From JADKCL01 sp031415375 (GTDB lineage Bacteria > Bacteroidota > Bacteroidia > J057 > JADKCL01): a DNA stretch of 64,000 bases. The notes beneath the pieces were generated by a model. That model did not search any database and had not been told where the DNA came from. It worked only from the letters and a program-made list of their open reading frames with translations. The stretch covers positions 1-64,000 of the forward strand of contig JANORP010000208.1 in NCBI GenBank assembly GCA_031415375.1, in the 5' to 3' direction. Shown piece by piece: positions 26,135-34,832 of the stretch. The translations under genes and the position numbers were made by a program. How positions within the stretch are numbered: position 1 is the stretch's first letter; each line of letters starts with the position of its first letter.

Positions 26135-27105
26135 ATGCGATCCTGAAACATGGCAGTGCAATCGATCGAGCGGAATGGCTGGCATTTTTGGCGCATTCTC
26201 CACAGGCTGCCATCTATGTACATCCCGACTACCTCGACATCGTGGCGCCTGGCTGGCAGGCGATCGAACTCTGGCGCGACCGCACCTTGCTCGCGATCAT
26301 GCCCTTGTACCTCAACCAAAAAGCGGGTTACACCTATGCCTTGCAACCTTCCTTTTGCCAGTTTTGGGGCATCATATTTGGCGGCGAGGACTTGGGCAAT
26401 GATTACAAGACCTATAGCCACAGGCGCAAAGTGGTGAAGGCCATGATCGATGCCATTCCTGCGCAGATCAAATGGTTTATGTATGGGTTTGCGCCCGAGT
26501 TTGATTATCCGCTTCCCTTTCACTGGGCTGGCTACACCTTGCAGTCACGCATTACCTATCGGCTAGATCTCAGTGTGGGCTACGCCGAAATAGAAAGAAA
26601 CTTTGGCAACGATACCCGCTACGATATGCGCAAGGCGCTATCACAGGGTTTTGCGGTGCATGCCACCGATGCGTGGCAACGGCTGTCTGGACTTGTACAT
26701 GCCAATTCGATCGAAGGAAAACTGCGGCTGCAACCCACGCAATTGGGGACCTTTGATCGGATCGCGCCCTTTCTCTTGCAATCGCAGCTCGGCTTTTTGC
26801 TGGAGGTCGTAGATGCGGATGCATCCTTGATCGGGGCGGCGCTCTTTGCGAGCTTTGCTGGCAAGACCACCTATTTGATTTCTTCGCAAGCGCCTGGCAA
26901 GTCGAGCAATGGGGCGATGAGTCTGCTCCTGGCGAGGGCGATCGCGGAGGCTGCTGCCCGCAGCCAAATCTTTGACTTTGAAGGCAGCATGATCGAAGGC
27001 GTGGAGAGCTTCTTCAGGGGCTTTGGTGGCAGGCCGGTTCCTTATCTGATGATTGAAAAAAATGATTTACCTTTACCGATAAGATGGATAAGAAAATTAC
27101 GATAA
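26131..27105 (+). CDS. FemAB/GNAT-like acyltransferase
   Basis: 324 residues from ATG 26131, overlapping the deacetylase stop. It has the BioF2/FemAB-type layout of two GNAT folds: YVHPDYLDIVAPGWQAIELWRDRTLLAIMPLYL, RYDMRKALSQGF, and AALFASFAGKTTYLISSQAPGKSSNGAMSLLLARAI, ending FDFEGSMIEGVESFFRGFGGRPVPY. Related enzymes add amino acids or acyl groups to peptidoglycan precursors or surface sugars; acceptor and donor are not shown. Coupling to the deacetylase suggests it acylates the amine that the deacetylase exposes (inference). Its end overlaps upp by 22 bp. Confidence 0.72.
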   Translation: MNAILKHGSAIDRAEWLAFLAHSPQAAIYVHPDYLDIVAPGWQAIELWRDRTLLAIMPLYLNQKAGYTYALQPSFCQFWGIIFGGEDLGNDYKTYSHRRKVVKAMIDAIPAQIKWFMYGFAPEFDYPLPFHWAGYTLQSRITYRLDLSVGYAEIERNFGNDTRYDMRKALSQGFAVHATDAWQRLSGLVHANSIEGKLRLQPTQLGTFDRIAPFLLQSQLGFLLEVVDADASLIGAALFASFAGKTTYLISSQAPGKSSNGAMSLLLARAIAEAAARSQIFDFEGSMIEGVESFFRGFGGRPVPYLMIEKNDLPLPIRWIRKLR

Positions 27106-27746
27106 TCGGCCGCGAGAATTCGATTTTCAACCAATTCCTGTACGAGCTACGGGAAGTAAGCATCCAAGGAGACCGAATGCGTTTCCGCAAAAATCTCCTC
27201 CGCTGTTCCCAGATCATGGCTTATGAGGTGAGCAAGCACCTTGCTTTCTCGACCAAGTCTGTCACGACGCCTCTGGGGGAACTGGAGATGCAACTGCCGA
27301 CCGATCAGCCAGTCTTGGTTTCCATCTTGCGTGCTGGCGTGCCGATGCACCAAGGTTTCTTGGATTTCTTTGACAATGCTGACAATGGTTTTATCAGCGC
27401 CTATCGCCAAAAAACCAAGGGCACTGACTTTGTAATCAAGGTGGAATATGCCGCCATGCCCAGCGTAGAGGGCCGCACGGTGATCCTGATCGACCCCATG
27501 ATCGCCAGTGGCCGCAGCATCGCTCTGTGTGCACAAGCGATCTCGCCAGCCCACGGTGTACCGAGCCAGTTGATCCTGGCGGGGCTCATCGCCAGCGAGG
27601 AAGGACTCGACTATGTGCGTCGCCACGTGCCACAAGCGCACATCTTTGTCGGCGCAGTAGATAATGAACTCACAGCCAGGGCCTACATTGTGCCTGGACT
27701 CGGCGACGCTGGCGACCTGGCCTACGGCAGCAAGACCAGCGGTTGA
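27084..27746 (+). CDS. upp: Uracil phosphoribosyltransferase
   Basis: 220 residues. It converts uracil and PRPP to UMP in pyrimidine salvage, in the cytoplasm. Motifs: ILRAGVPMHQGF (81-92), the PRPP-binding VILIDPMIASGRS (133-145) and the uracil-binding loop YIVPGLGDAGDL (about 201-212) near the C-terminus. Length and motif order are typical. The start lies inside the 3' end of the FemAB-like gene (22-bp overlap), an unusual coupling between nucleotide salvage and an envelope enzyme that may just reflect compact packing. Confidence 0.95.
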   Translation: MDKKITIIGRENSIFNQFLYELREVSIQGDRMRFRKNLLRCSQIMAYEVSKHLAFSTKSVTTPLGELEMQLPTDQPVLVSILRAGVPMHQGFLDFFDNADNGFISAYRQKTKGTDFVIKVEYAAMPSVEGRTVILIDPMIASGRSIALCAQAISPAHGVPSQLILAGLIASEEGLDYVRRHVPQAHIFVGAVDNELTARAYIVPGLGDAGDLAYGSKTSG

Positions 27747-27816
27747 CCGATCCACCCTTTCCCAAAACAAGCACGGCGCTCATGCGTTGTATTTCCAGAT
27801 TGGCTACAAAGAGAAC

Positions 27817-28266
27817 ATGGGTGAATTTCTAGAATGGTTGAGTGTGGTGGGGCTATCCACTGTGAAAGTCCTTGCCGGGTTGGCAATGGCGATCACACAT
27901 GGAATGAAGCCTTGGGAAATATTTGCAGCTTTGGCAGCTGGCAGTATGATCGGGGTGACTTTCTTTACCTTTTTTGGACTCACGATACGGCGTTGGCGCA
28001 AGGAGCGCCGCATGCGCCTGGGCATCGTGAAGCCCCTGAATTATCGCAAGGCACGCAAATGGAAACGCATGTGGCTGCGCTTTGGGCTACCTGGGATCGC
28101 CCTGCTGACCCCGCCGCTCATCAGTCCCCCGATTGGTGCGCTCATCGCCGTGATTTTTGAGCGTCGCAAAGGCCGCATCCTCGCCTATATGGGCGTGAGC
28201 ATCTTGCTCTGGTCTGCCTTGTTTGCATTGGTAGGCGACCAAATCCTTGCCCTGATACATCGATGA
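27817..28266 (+). CDS. Small basic membrane protein
   Basis: 149 residues from ATG 27817; the frame is open upstream through the end of upp but the extension has no coding character. It has transmembrane helices at about 7-27, 33-53 and 115-140, a basic middle loop rich in Arg/Lys (RRWRKERRMRLG) and a possible re-entrant proline-glycine segment (LLTPPLISPPIGALIAVIF). Such short multi-spanning proteins are often annotated only as conserved membrane proteins. It overlaps the following HAD gene by 4 bp, so they are cotranscribed. Confidence 0.68.
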   Translation: MGEFLEWLSVVGLSTVKVLAGLAMAITHGMKPWEIFAALAAGSMIGVTFFTFFGLTIRRWRKERRMRLGIVKPLNYRKARKWKRMWLRFGLPGIALLTPPLISPPIGALIAVIFERRKGRILAYMGVSILLWSALFALVGDQILALIHR

Positions 28267-28964
28267 CCACAACAAAGCATATTTTTTTTGACCTCGACCA
28301 CACGCTCTGGGACTACGAGACAAACTCGATCGCGACCATCCATGAGTTGTTGGAGACTTTCAGGCCGCAGATGGGATTCACGCTCACATTTGAGGAATTT
28401 TACCCTGTCTATTTCACACACAACCATGCCCTCTGGGTGCAATATCGCCACAACGAAATCGACAACCTGACGCTGCGCTATCAACGGTGGCGCTTGGCCT
28501 TTGCTGATTTTGGGATTTCGGAGGCGACATGGATGTATGACATGAGCGAGGCTTTTCTGGACATTTGCCCGCGCAAGTCTGCCCTCATGCCCAATGCCAT
28601 GGCACTCCTAGAAATCGTGAGCCAGCAATATCCCCTGCACATCATCACAAATGGATTCGCTCCTATCCAAGACCTCAAATTGGCGCACTCTGGCCTGCGA
28701 CCCTTTTTTGATGTGATCGTGACACCCGACGGGGTGGGCGTCAAGAAACCCCATCCCAAGATTTTTCATGAGGCACTCGCAGCAGCCGATTGCCTACCCG
28801 AGCACGCACTCTATCTGGGCGACAGCTATCCTGAAGACATGGTTGGCGGCCATGCTGTGGGCATGAATGTCGTGTGGTACAATCCCAGAGGCCGCGAAAA
28901 CCCTGAGGGTTTCCCTGAGATTGCGAATTTGATTGAGTTGTTGGGGCATTTGCCGAAAAGCTAA
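28263..28964 (+). CDS. HAD hydrolase, YjjG-type nucleotidase
   Basis: 233 residues. HAD motifs in order: FFDLDHTLWDYE with nucleophile Asp10 and Asp12, the HIITNGF motif II with Thr, the KKPHPKIF motif III lysine and LYLGDSYPEDMVGGHAVGM motif IV. The cap is the four-helix C1 type of the YjjG subfamily, which removes phosphate from pyrimidine nucleoside monophosphates, including noncanonical ones. A nucleotidase close to upp would fit pyrimidine turnover, but YjjG specificity is inferred. It starts 4 bp inside the preceding membrane protein gene. Confidence 0.88.
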   Translation: MTTTKHIFFDLDHTLWDYETNSIATIHELLETFRPQMGFTLTFEEFYPVYFTHNHALWVQYRHNEIDNLTLRYQRWRLAFADFGISEATWMYDMSEAFLDICPRKSALMPNAMALLEIVSQQYPLHIITNGFAPIQDLKLAHSGLRPFFDVIVTPDGVGVKKPHPKIFHEALAAADCLPEHALYLGDSYPEDMVGGHAVGMNVVWYNPRGRENPEGFPEIANLIELLGHLPKS

Positions 28965-29009
28965 AATTGTCGGCCATTTTTGGTTTTTGTTCGCAAAATT
29001 CTCGTATTG

Positions 29010-29043
29010 TTGCTTTCATATCACTTGGGCCATATGAAAGCAA
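29010..29043. repeat. 12-bp inverted repeat over the methyltransferase-remnant start
   Basis: TTGCTTTCATAT (29010-29021) and its exact inverse (29032-29043) flank a 10-bp loop; the right arm contains the ATG of the methyltransferase remnant. It would hide the start in an RNA hairpin or serve as an operator, as seen for control of restriction-modification genes. Function here is inference. Confidence 0.5.
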
Positions 29044-29210
29044 TAGACCTTTTCTGTGGTGCTGGAGGCATGAGGTTGGGCTTGAAAGGCGAAAATCATT
29101 TATCGAGAGCGTTTGCGTTGGCCTCGACATCATCAATTGCTCCTTCGCGACCAAAAAAGAATGGGCGAGAATCTTGGGTGAAAATTAAATCAAACCCAAG
29201 CTACCCTTAG
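29034..29210 (+). pseudogene. DNA cytosine-5 methyltransferase, N-terminal remnant
   Basis: An ATG at 29034 opens a 58-codon frame whose first residues MKAIDLFCGAGGMRLGLK are the SAM-binding motif I and start of C5 DNA methyltransferases. After about residue 20 the frame loses family character and stops. No PCQ catalytic loop, ENV motif or recognition domain follows within the 34 bp before the next gene, and the neighbourhood has no restriction enzyme. It is the stump of a deleted restriction-modification gene rather than an active enzyme. Confidence 0.75.
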
Positions 29211-29243
29211 CAGGGCACCTTTTGCGTTTCATACCTCTCCCCC

Positions 29244-29936
29244 TCACTGCTGAAACCGATACCCCACCCTATGAACTGTCAAGATATGCACGGGTTCGGC
29301 AGGGTTTTCTTCGATTTTTTTGCGCAGGTGCGTCACGTGGGTGTCGATGGTGCGCATCGACAGTAGGTAGTCGTGGCCCCAGACGTCTGCGAGGATCTGC
29401 TCGCGGGTGAGAATCTTCCCTTCGTTGTGGATGAGGAAACGCAACAGCTCGCTTTCCATGCGTGTAAGCTCTATTTCATCTGTTCCACGACGCACACACT
29501 GGGCTTGAAAGTCGATCTCGACATTGCCGATGTGGAAGAGCTTGGTGCTTTCACTGGGTTTGCCCGTGCGCCTGAAGATCGCCTCGATGCGTGCACAGAG
29601 CTCCAAGATGTCAAAGGGTTTAGTGATGTAGTCGTCGGCGCCCGTCTTGAGGCCGATGACTTTGTCCATCTGCTGGTCACGGGCGGTGAGCATGATCACG
29701 GGCGTGCTGTTGCCTGTGGCGCGAAGGCGTTTACACACCTCCATGCCGCTCATCTGCGGGAGCATAAGGTCTAGCAAGATGAGGTCGGGACGAATTTTTT
29801 CCGCCAATTCTAAGCCCAGCAGCCCATTGTCTGCCTCCGTGACTTCATAACCCTCATATTCCAGGTTGCTGCGCAATAGGTAGCGAATGGCGTTTTCGTC
29901 CTCGACGACCAAGATCTTGCGTTTGGTGTTTTTCAT
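29244..29936 (-). CDS. OmpR/PhoB-family response regulator
   Basis: 230 residues. Receiver domain (about 7-120) with acidic pair Glu12/Asp13, phospho-acceptor Asp56 (LLDLMLP), Thr84 and Lys106 (DDYITKPFD). The C-terminal winged helix (about 135-228) ends LRKKIEENPAEPVHILTVHRVGYRF, the classic OmpR signature. It is translationally coupled to the upstream histidine kinase (stop and start share one base, TAATG). Target genes are not evident; a lipoprotein gene is divergent from the kinase. Confidence 0.95.
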   Translation of the reverse strand: MKNTKRKILVVEDENAIRYLLRSNLEYEGYEVTEADNGLLGLELAEKIRPDLILLDLMLPQMSGMEVCKRLRATGNSTPVIMLTARDQQMDKVIGLKTGADDYITKPFDILELCARIEAIFRRTGKPSESTKLFHIGNVEIDFQAQCVRRGTDEIELTRMESELLRFLIHNEGKILTREQILADVWGHDYLLSMRTIDTHVTHLRKKIEENPAEPVHILTVHRVGYRFQQ

Positions 29937-31624
29937 TATTTCAATTCTTGTAAGCAGGGAATTTCAATGGAGAATGTAGCACCTGCGTTGAGTGCACTTT
30001 TGAGTTCGAGCCGTCCATTGTGATCCTTGAGGATCGCATTGGCGATGCTCAGACCGATGCCGTGGCCCTTTACATTGTGCTCATCGAGGTTGCCGAGGCG
30101 CACAAACTTCTCAAAGATGATCTTTTGATCTTTGAGAGCGATCCCCAATCCAAAATCTTGGACCGAGATTCGCAGATGATCGTTTTTGATTTCCGAGGTG
30201 ATTTTGAGCCGATGGGCGGCATCGCCATACTTGCGGGCGTTGTCGATCAAGATCGCCAATACCTGCTCGATAGCCTTGGCATCGACCTCGACCCGCGTAG
30301 TGCCAAGTGGTTGCTCCACGAGTTCAATCTGAACCCCATCTTGCTTGTGGGAAAATGTGCTGAGCTGCATCCACAGAAGTTCGCAGGGAATCGGTTTCTT
30401 TTGATACTTTTTACGGCCCGACTCGAGCTGCGAAAAATCCAAAAGGGAATGTATCAGGTAGTCCAACCGCTCGGTTTCATCGGTGATGATGCCCATGACA
30501 CGCTGTACCGCGTCGGGGTCACGCAATCTACCAAGCCGCAAGCTATCTGCTGCGAGGCGAATGGTGGCGAGTGGCGTTTTGATCTCATGGGAAACGTTGG
30601 CGACAAATTCCGTCTTGAGGCGCGACAACTTGAAAAGGCGCATCGCTGCACGCACGAGCAGCATCAAGACAAACATCAAGATTGCAAAAAGCGCCAAAAT
30701 GAGATAGAGGTTGCGGCGATAAATGCTTTGTGTCACCTCCTCGACCGTGGCCTCCCTGAAGGAGACCCCAAGCCGCATGTCGCCCAACCAAGGTCCATAA
30801 TTGGCGAGCTGTGCCTCATGCTCAAAAGTCGGCTGCCCATAGGCGACGGAGTGGTAGATGAGTTGGCCGCCTTGGCCACGCAGCACCCCAAATTGTAAAA
30901 AGCGCTTTTCCAAACCTTCGTGCTCGCGGTCCTCTGGCCAATACCGCTGGTGAAAATAGTCTCTCAAATAGACCTTTTCAAATTGCGCTGGGTCGGTCTG
31001 TCGAAAGATGAGCGCCATCAATCGGCCACGCAGGTCAAATATGGGTGCCCCGATCAGGGTATTGCTGATGAAGGCCTTGTTGTATATGAAAACAAGATTG
31101 CTGTCGAGCGCGGTGCTCCAGATCGCAGTGCTCATGCTCTCGATATTGCCATAAGGCTCTTGGAGCTTGCGCAGCTCATCGCCGATAAAGTCTGTGATGT
31201 CGGTCTGTTGCCGCCAACTACCGAGATTGGGATCGCCTTTGCGGTAGCGATTGGGACTCTTGTATTCCCAAGTATGAAAGCGATTTTGCCCATAGACGGG
31301 AAACGCAGCCACCCAGGCATTGCACAGGGGCTGTACGGCCGAAGTAAGCCTGAAAGGCTTGCGCAACTTGCCCAAGTTGGATTCTTTGAAATCCTCTGGA
31401 CTCAGGTCCCGGCGCAACTTGGCCATGCCAGCATCCATCTCTCTTACATAGTCTTGCTGCAATTGGCGGGCTCCATCGTCGGCAATTTTTTGCAGACTGC
31501 CGTGCAGACCTGCCGAAATCTGCAATCGCAAGCCCTGGATACTGGACAATTGCCAGACCATCAAGACAATGACCAGCACAAATGTGAGGCCAGCGAGGAT
31601 TAATATTGTGCGGCGTGTGCGCAT
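29936..31624 (-). CDS. Sensor histidine kinase
   Basis: 562 residues. Two transmembrane helices (about 7-27 and 306-326) enclose a ~280-residue periplasmic sensor domain, so the signal is outside the inner membrane. The cytoplasmic part has HisKA with His346 (FVANVSHEIKTPLATI), the N box IDNARKYGDA and G boxes VQDFGLGI and GHGIGLSIANAIL. The sensor domain is not one I recognise. It phosphorylates the regulator encoded immediately downstream. Envelope stress or surface signals are plausible inputs but not shown. Confidence 0.95.
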   Translation of the reverse strand: MRTRRTILILAGLTFVLVIVLMVWQLSSIQGLRLQISAGLHGSLQKIADDGARQLQQDYVREMDAGMAKLRRDLSPEDFKESNLGKLRKPFRLTSAVQPLCNAWVAAFPVYGQNRFHTWEYKSPNRYRKGDPNLGSWRQQTDITDFIGDELRKLQEPYGNIESMSTAIWSTALDSNLVFIYNKAFISNTLIGAPIFDLRGRLMALIFRQTDPAQFEKVYLRDYFHQRYWPEDREHEGLEKRFLQFGVLRGQGGQLIYHSVAYGQPTFEHEAQLANYGPWLGDMRLGVSFREATVEEVTQSIYRRNLYLILALFAILMFVLMLLVRAAMRLFKLSRLKTEFVANVSHEIKTPLATIRLAADSLRLGRLRDPDAVQRVMGIITDETERLDYLIHSLLDFSQLESGRKKYQKKPIPCELLWMQLSTFSHKQDGVQIELVEQPLGTTRVEVDAKAIEQVLAILIDNARKYGDAAHRLKITSEIKNDHLRISVQDFGLGIALKDQKIIFEKFVRLGNLDEHNVKGHGIGLSIANAILKDHNGRLELKSALNAGATFSIEIPCLQELK

Positions 31625-31705
31625 TCAGCGTAAAAAATCAGTCTTTATTGCCAGATGCGCAAGCAATAGGCTGTGAATCTCCAAAATATTTCGTAACATT
31701 TTGCA

Positions 31706-32767
31706 ATGAGATTGCATCGACCCTCCAAATACTTCTTTTCCAGCCAGCGCCTTGCGGCAGGTTGGGTTACCATGATTCTTGTGTCAGCCCTGCTACAATC
31801 GTGTTTCAGACCTGTGGAGGGCGATTTTCCCAACCGAGGCCAGGGCTTGGAAGACGATGAATTGTTGTGGGTGCTGCGCATAGCGGCCAGTGCCGATGAT
31901 GCTGACCTAGAAATTGTGTCCTTGCGCGATTCCATCAGATTTGCCAATTACAACGGGCCCTTTTTTACCAATGGCATACAATCTCTCGTCAAGCGCATCT
32001 TGAACGATGAACTCAAGGCTGTCGATGAATACCCTGGCCAAACAGAGCTCAAAAATGCCCGTGAACGCTTGATCCAAATGGGTGGCTCGGGCCAAAATAT
32101 CGACCCTTTGCTCCGGGTCGCCGAGTTGTACATCGTCGTAAACATCAACCAGCCAATCTACAGCGGTCGCCCTGAATTTTTGCGCCTGATTTGGCGCGAC
32201 CCAACTGGTCGCGAAGCTGATCGTGGTTTTGCAGGCATCAGACTCGATACCGACGGCACTGGACAATTTTTGCTGGGAGAGCAGTTTCTAAGTGAATTTG
32301 CCAAGATCCAAAGCTATTATGCATTGCCGATCTACCTGCGCACAAATTTTAGGGAATATGCGATCAAATCGGTCGAGGAGGCCCGCTATGTGCAAAGGAT
32401 GATCTATGCTGGCCGATGGAATGAGATTGATTGGCAAGCCGAGGGCATCAATATCTCAGGCAAATACCGTGTGCCACTGGAACCGGAAACTGTATTGCCT
32501 TTGGCGGGTTTCTATCGTTTCCTTCTCCCGAATGCAAGCGATAGCACAAAGTATGCTGAACTGCTCCTCACAGCCGAAAGCGACTACCTCGTCGCAGACT
32601 GGAGCAACCGATTTCAGGTGGAAAAAATCGTGCCCTATGGCGCTATGCAGTTTTTCAGCAATACAGGGGAACTCTACTGGTTTGAAATCATGCCAGATAG
32701 CAATTTGGCTTTGTTTGTGATGCAAGGCAAAGACACGCTTGGTAGCTACCAAAACCCTGTATTCTAA
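31706..32767 (+). CDS. Lipoprotein of unknown function
   Basis: 353 residues with a longish basic N-terminus and a lipobox-like LLQSC (Cys33). The mature part has no recognised motif; several strand-like segments (LYIVVNINQPIYSG, GKYRVPLEPETVLPLAGFYRFLLP, YLVADWSNRFQVEKI, YWFEIMPDSNLALFVMQGKDTLG) suggest a beta-rich fold. It is divergent from the two-component pair, with 81 bp between starts, and could be its target. It is followed by two hairpins, one a likely terminator. Confidence 0.65.
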   Translation: MRLHRPSKYFFSSQRLAAGWVTMILVSALLQSCFRPVEGDFPNRGQGLEDDELLWVLRIAASADDADLEIVSLRDSIRFANYNGPFFTNGIQSLVKRILNDELKAVDEYPGQTELKNARERLIQMGGSGQNIDPLLRVAELYIVVNINQPIYSGRPEFLRLIWRDPTGREADRGFAGIRLDTDGTGQFLLGEQFLSEFAKIQSYYALPIYLRTNFREYAIKSVEEARYVQRMIYAGRWNEIDWQAEGINISGKYRVPLEPETVLPLAGFYRFLLPNASDSTKYAELLLTAESDYLVADWSNRFQVEKIVPYGAMQFFSNTGELYWFEIMPDSNLALFVMQGKDTLGSYQNPVF

Positions 32768-32797
32768 GCTCAGTTCTGGATTGGACGATGTTGAAAA

Positions 32798-32831
32798 TTT
32801 TGGCCATTCCTACGGAATGGCCAAAAAATAT
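32798..32831. terminator. Bidirectional terminator
   Basis: A perfect 13-bp stem (32798-32810 and 32814-32826, TTTTGGCCATTCC and inverse) with a 3-nt loop, ending in runs of A and T on either side. It lies 30 bp after the lipoprotein stop and separates it from the convergent Ig-like gene. Confidence 0.8.
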
Positions 32832-32842
32832 GTGATGGGTGC

Positions 32843-32880
32843 ATGTAGTAGGGCAAGGTCGCAACCTTGCCCTACTACAT
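32843..32880. repeat. 17-bp perfect palindromic hairpin repeat
   Basis: ATGTAGTAGGGCAAGGT (32843-32859) and its exact inverse (32864-32880) flank a CGCA loop. There is no T-run, so it is not a simple terminator. A related imperfect hairpin is at 38336-38368. It looks like a dispersed palindromic repeat, probably present elsewhere in the genome. Confidence 0.6.
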
Positions 32881-32996
32881 GGGCGCGTATAGGTCCTGGA
32901 AACCACAAAACTTGATTTCCGGGCCATCAGCTTCATTTCGATCACTATGCAGATCTATTCTGTACCAACAATGGCCCTTTGATGGCTGCACAAGGT

Positions 32997-34823
32997 TTAT
33001 TTGCCGCCCGTTTTGGGCGTTCCTGACGGCTCCTCAGTGGTGGCTGCCTTGTCGCCCTTGGATTTTCCTGGCTGGGGAATAGGATAGATTTCCACATCTT
33101 CCATGTCCCATTTGGCCTTGACTTCCAGCGGCAGCGCCTCATGGTACACTTTCTCGGGCATACGATAGGGATTCAAACTGCCAGGCGTGAGTACGCCGTT
33201 GCCATCGGTGTCGTCGATGATATCGATGGTATATTTACCTGGATAGAGGTAGCCATATTTAAATCGTCCTGGTGCAGCAAAACGGGCTTCAAAGCGATCC
33301 ACAACCATAGAGCTTGTCGCCACGTCAGACTTTCCCTTGGCTTCCTTGCTAGCACTTTTGGGGTGTGTGAGCAGGCCCGTGCCCAAGTTGCCACGTAGGA
33401 TCACGCTGAATCCTAAACTGGGCCTTGTAGAGTCAGCAAGCACCTTTCCAGACACGGTGCCGAAATCATTGGGATTGGGAAACATCATATCAAATACAAC
33501 CAATGTATCGGTCGGTTTCCCATTTGGTAGCAGAACAGTCTTGCGAAACTGTAGCTTATAAGGCATGTTGGGATCGAGCAATTTGGTCGGTTTGCCGAAA
33601 ATTACCATTCCACTGCTCATCCACACGATATCCTGAGGCTTGGCAGCTGAATCCAACAACTGAATTTGTGTGCTGTCCATGCCTTCTTGCACCTTGAACA
33701 ATGTCGGAATAAAGAAATCGTGCCCTTGTCGCTCATTCACAGGCATATCATACCACCGTTTACGCTCTTCCTTCACCTGAGCTTCCTGAATCAAACGCAC
33801 CACAGTATCCCCTTTGTTACCGAGGCTATCCATGAGATTGACGAGGCGAATGTCGTAGTCTTTGTCACGGGAAACCGGTGAATGGAGGTACAAATGATTT
33901 TGATTCTTGTACTTGAATCGAGCGACCTCTAGCAACTGTGGATCACTTCCCGTGGTGTCCATGACAAAAACCACCAAATTTTCACCTGCATAGCTATTGC
34001 GCAGAGGTTTGGTAAACTCAAGGTGAATCGTCTGGTCATTGGACCATTTTGCACTTTTCACTTTTGGTGGATCGAAATCTTGAAAGAATGCAGACAAGGC
34101 CACCTTGGGGGCCGCGCTATCTTCGCCACGCAACATGATAAGGGGATCAATGGTAAGACCGATTTTTTCGCTCTCGCCAGAGTAGCGAGAATCACTATTG
34201 GCGTCGCCCACACCGTAAATTTCATAGTCGCCTGGTGCGAGAAACTTGAAATCAAACATGCCGTATTTGTCACTCGCCACAAGATATTCCGGGCGCTTGC
34301 CTTTGATGTTGTTGCTATCGATCTCACCTGCCCTGAACAACATGATCTTCATGTCTTTCTCGGCTGCGCCAGACCAGACATCCTCTACACGTCCAGAGAC
34401 AGTGAGCGAATCCAAGACCCCGCCTGTGCTGAACGCGTAGGTATAGGATGTTTCCATCTTATTGCCCTCATTGAAGTCCAAGATACCCGTACCTAAGGAA
34501 ACCACATAAGTGGTGCTGTCTCTCAATGGTGCTATAAACTTGATTGTCAACGTTTTATTCTTCACAACGATCTCTGGGTCAACCGTTGGGACAGGCGAAA
34601 TAAAGACTTCGTTTTTGTAATTGCCTGGTTTCAAAAATTCATCGAAGTGGAACACGATCTCTTTGTAGTTGAAATACAGCGTGCCTGGATAGGGCAATAC
34701 CCCAATGACCTCTGGGCCAGCCGTGTCTTGATCGCCTCCACTAGGGCGACCAATATTGGCACACGACCACATGCTGATCGCTATAAAAATAATAGATGTC
34801 CAAATGGGGATGTGCCTACGCAT
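32997..34823 (-). CDS. Ig-like domain lipoprotein (Bacteroidota SbsA-type)
   Basis: 608 residues from ATG 34823; a TTG two codons earlier is less likely. Lipobox SMWSC gives Cys21 lipidation, followed by the GRPSGGDQDTAGPEVIG segment seen in a family of Bacteroidota lipoproteins that begin with an SbsA-type Ig-like domain (strands VFHFDEFLKPGNYKNEVFISPV, KTLTIKFIAPLRDSTTYVVSLG). Further beta-sandwich repeats follow (FKFLAPGDYEIYGVGDANSDSRYSG, KYGYLYPGKYTIDIIDDTDGNG). A Lys-rich tail ends it. It is probably outer-membrane anchored; role unknown. It follows a small membrane protein gene by 9 bp. Confidence 0.78.
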   Translation of the reverse strand: MRRHIPIWTSIIFIAISMWSCANIGRPSGGDQDTAGPEVIGVLPYPGTLYFNYKEIVFHFDEFLKPGNYKNEVFISPVPTVDPEIVVKNKTLTIKFIAPLRDSTTYVVSLGTGILDFNEGNKMETSYTYAFSTGGVLDSLTVSGRVEDVWSGAAEKDMKIMLFRAGEIDSNNIKGKRPEYLVASDKYGMFDFKFLAPGDYEIYGVGDANSDSRYSGESEKIGLTIDPLIMLRGEDSAAPKVALSAFFQDFDPPKVKSAKWSNDQTIHLEFTKPLRNSYAGENLVVFVMDTTGSDPQLLEVARFKYKNQNHLYLHSPVSRDKDYDIRLVNLMDSLGNKGDTVVRLIQEAQVKEERKRWYDMPVNERQGHDFFIPTLFKVQEGMDSTQIQLLDSAAKPQDIVWMSSGMVIFGKPTKLLDPNMPYKLQFRKTVLLPNGKPTDTLVVFDMMFPNPNDFGTVSGKVLADSTRPSLGFSVILRGNLGTGLLTHPKSASKEAKGKSDVATSSMVVDRFEARFAAPGRFKYGYLYPGKYTIDIIDDTDGNGVLTPGSLNPYRMPEKVYHEALPLEVKAKWDMEDVEIYPIPQPGKSKGDKAATTEEPSGTPKTGGK

Positions 34824-34832
34824 AAACAAATT

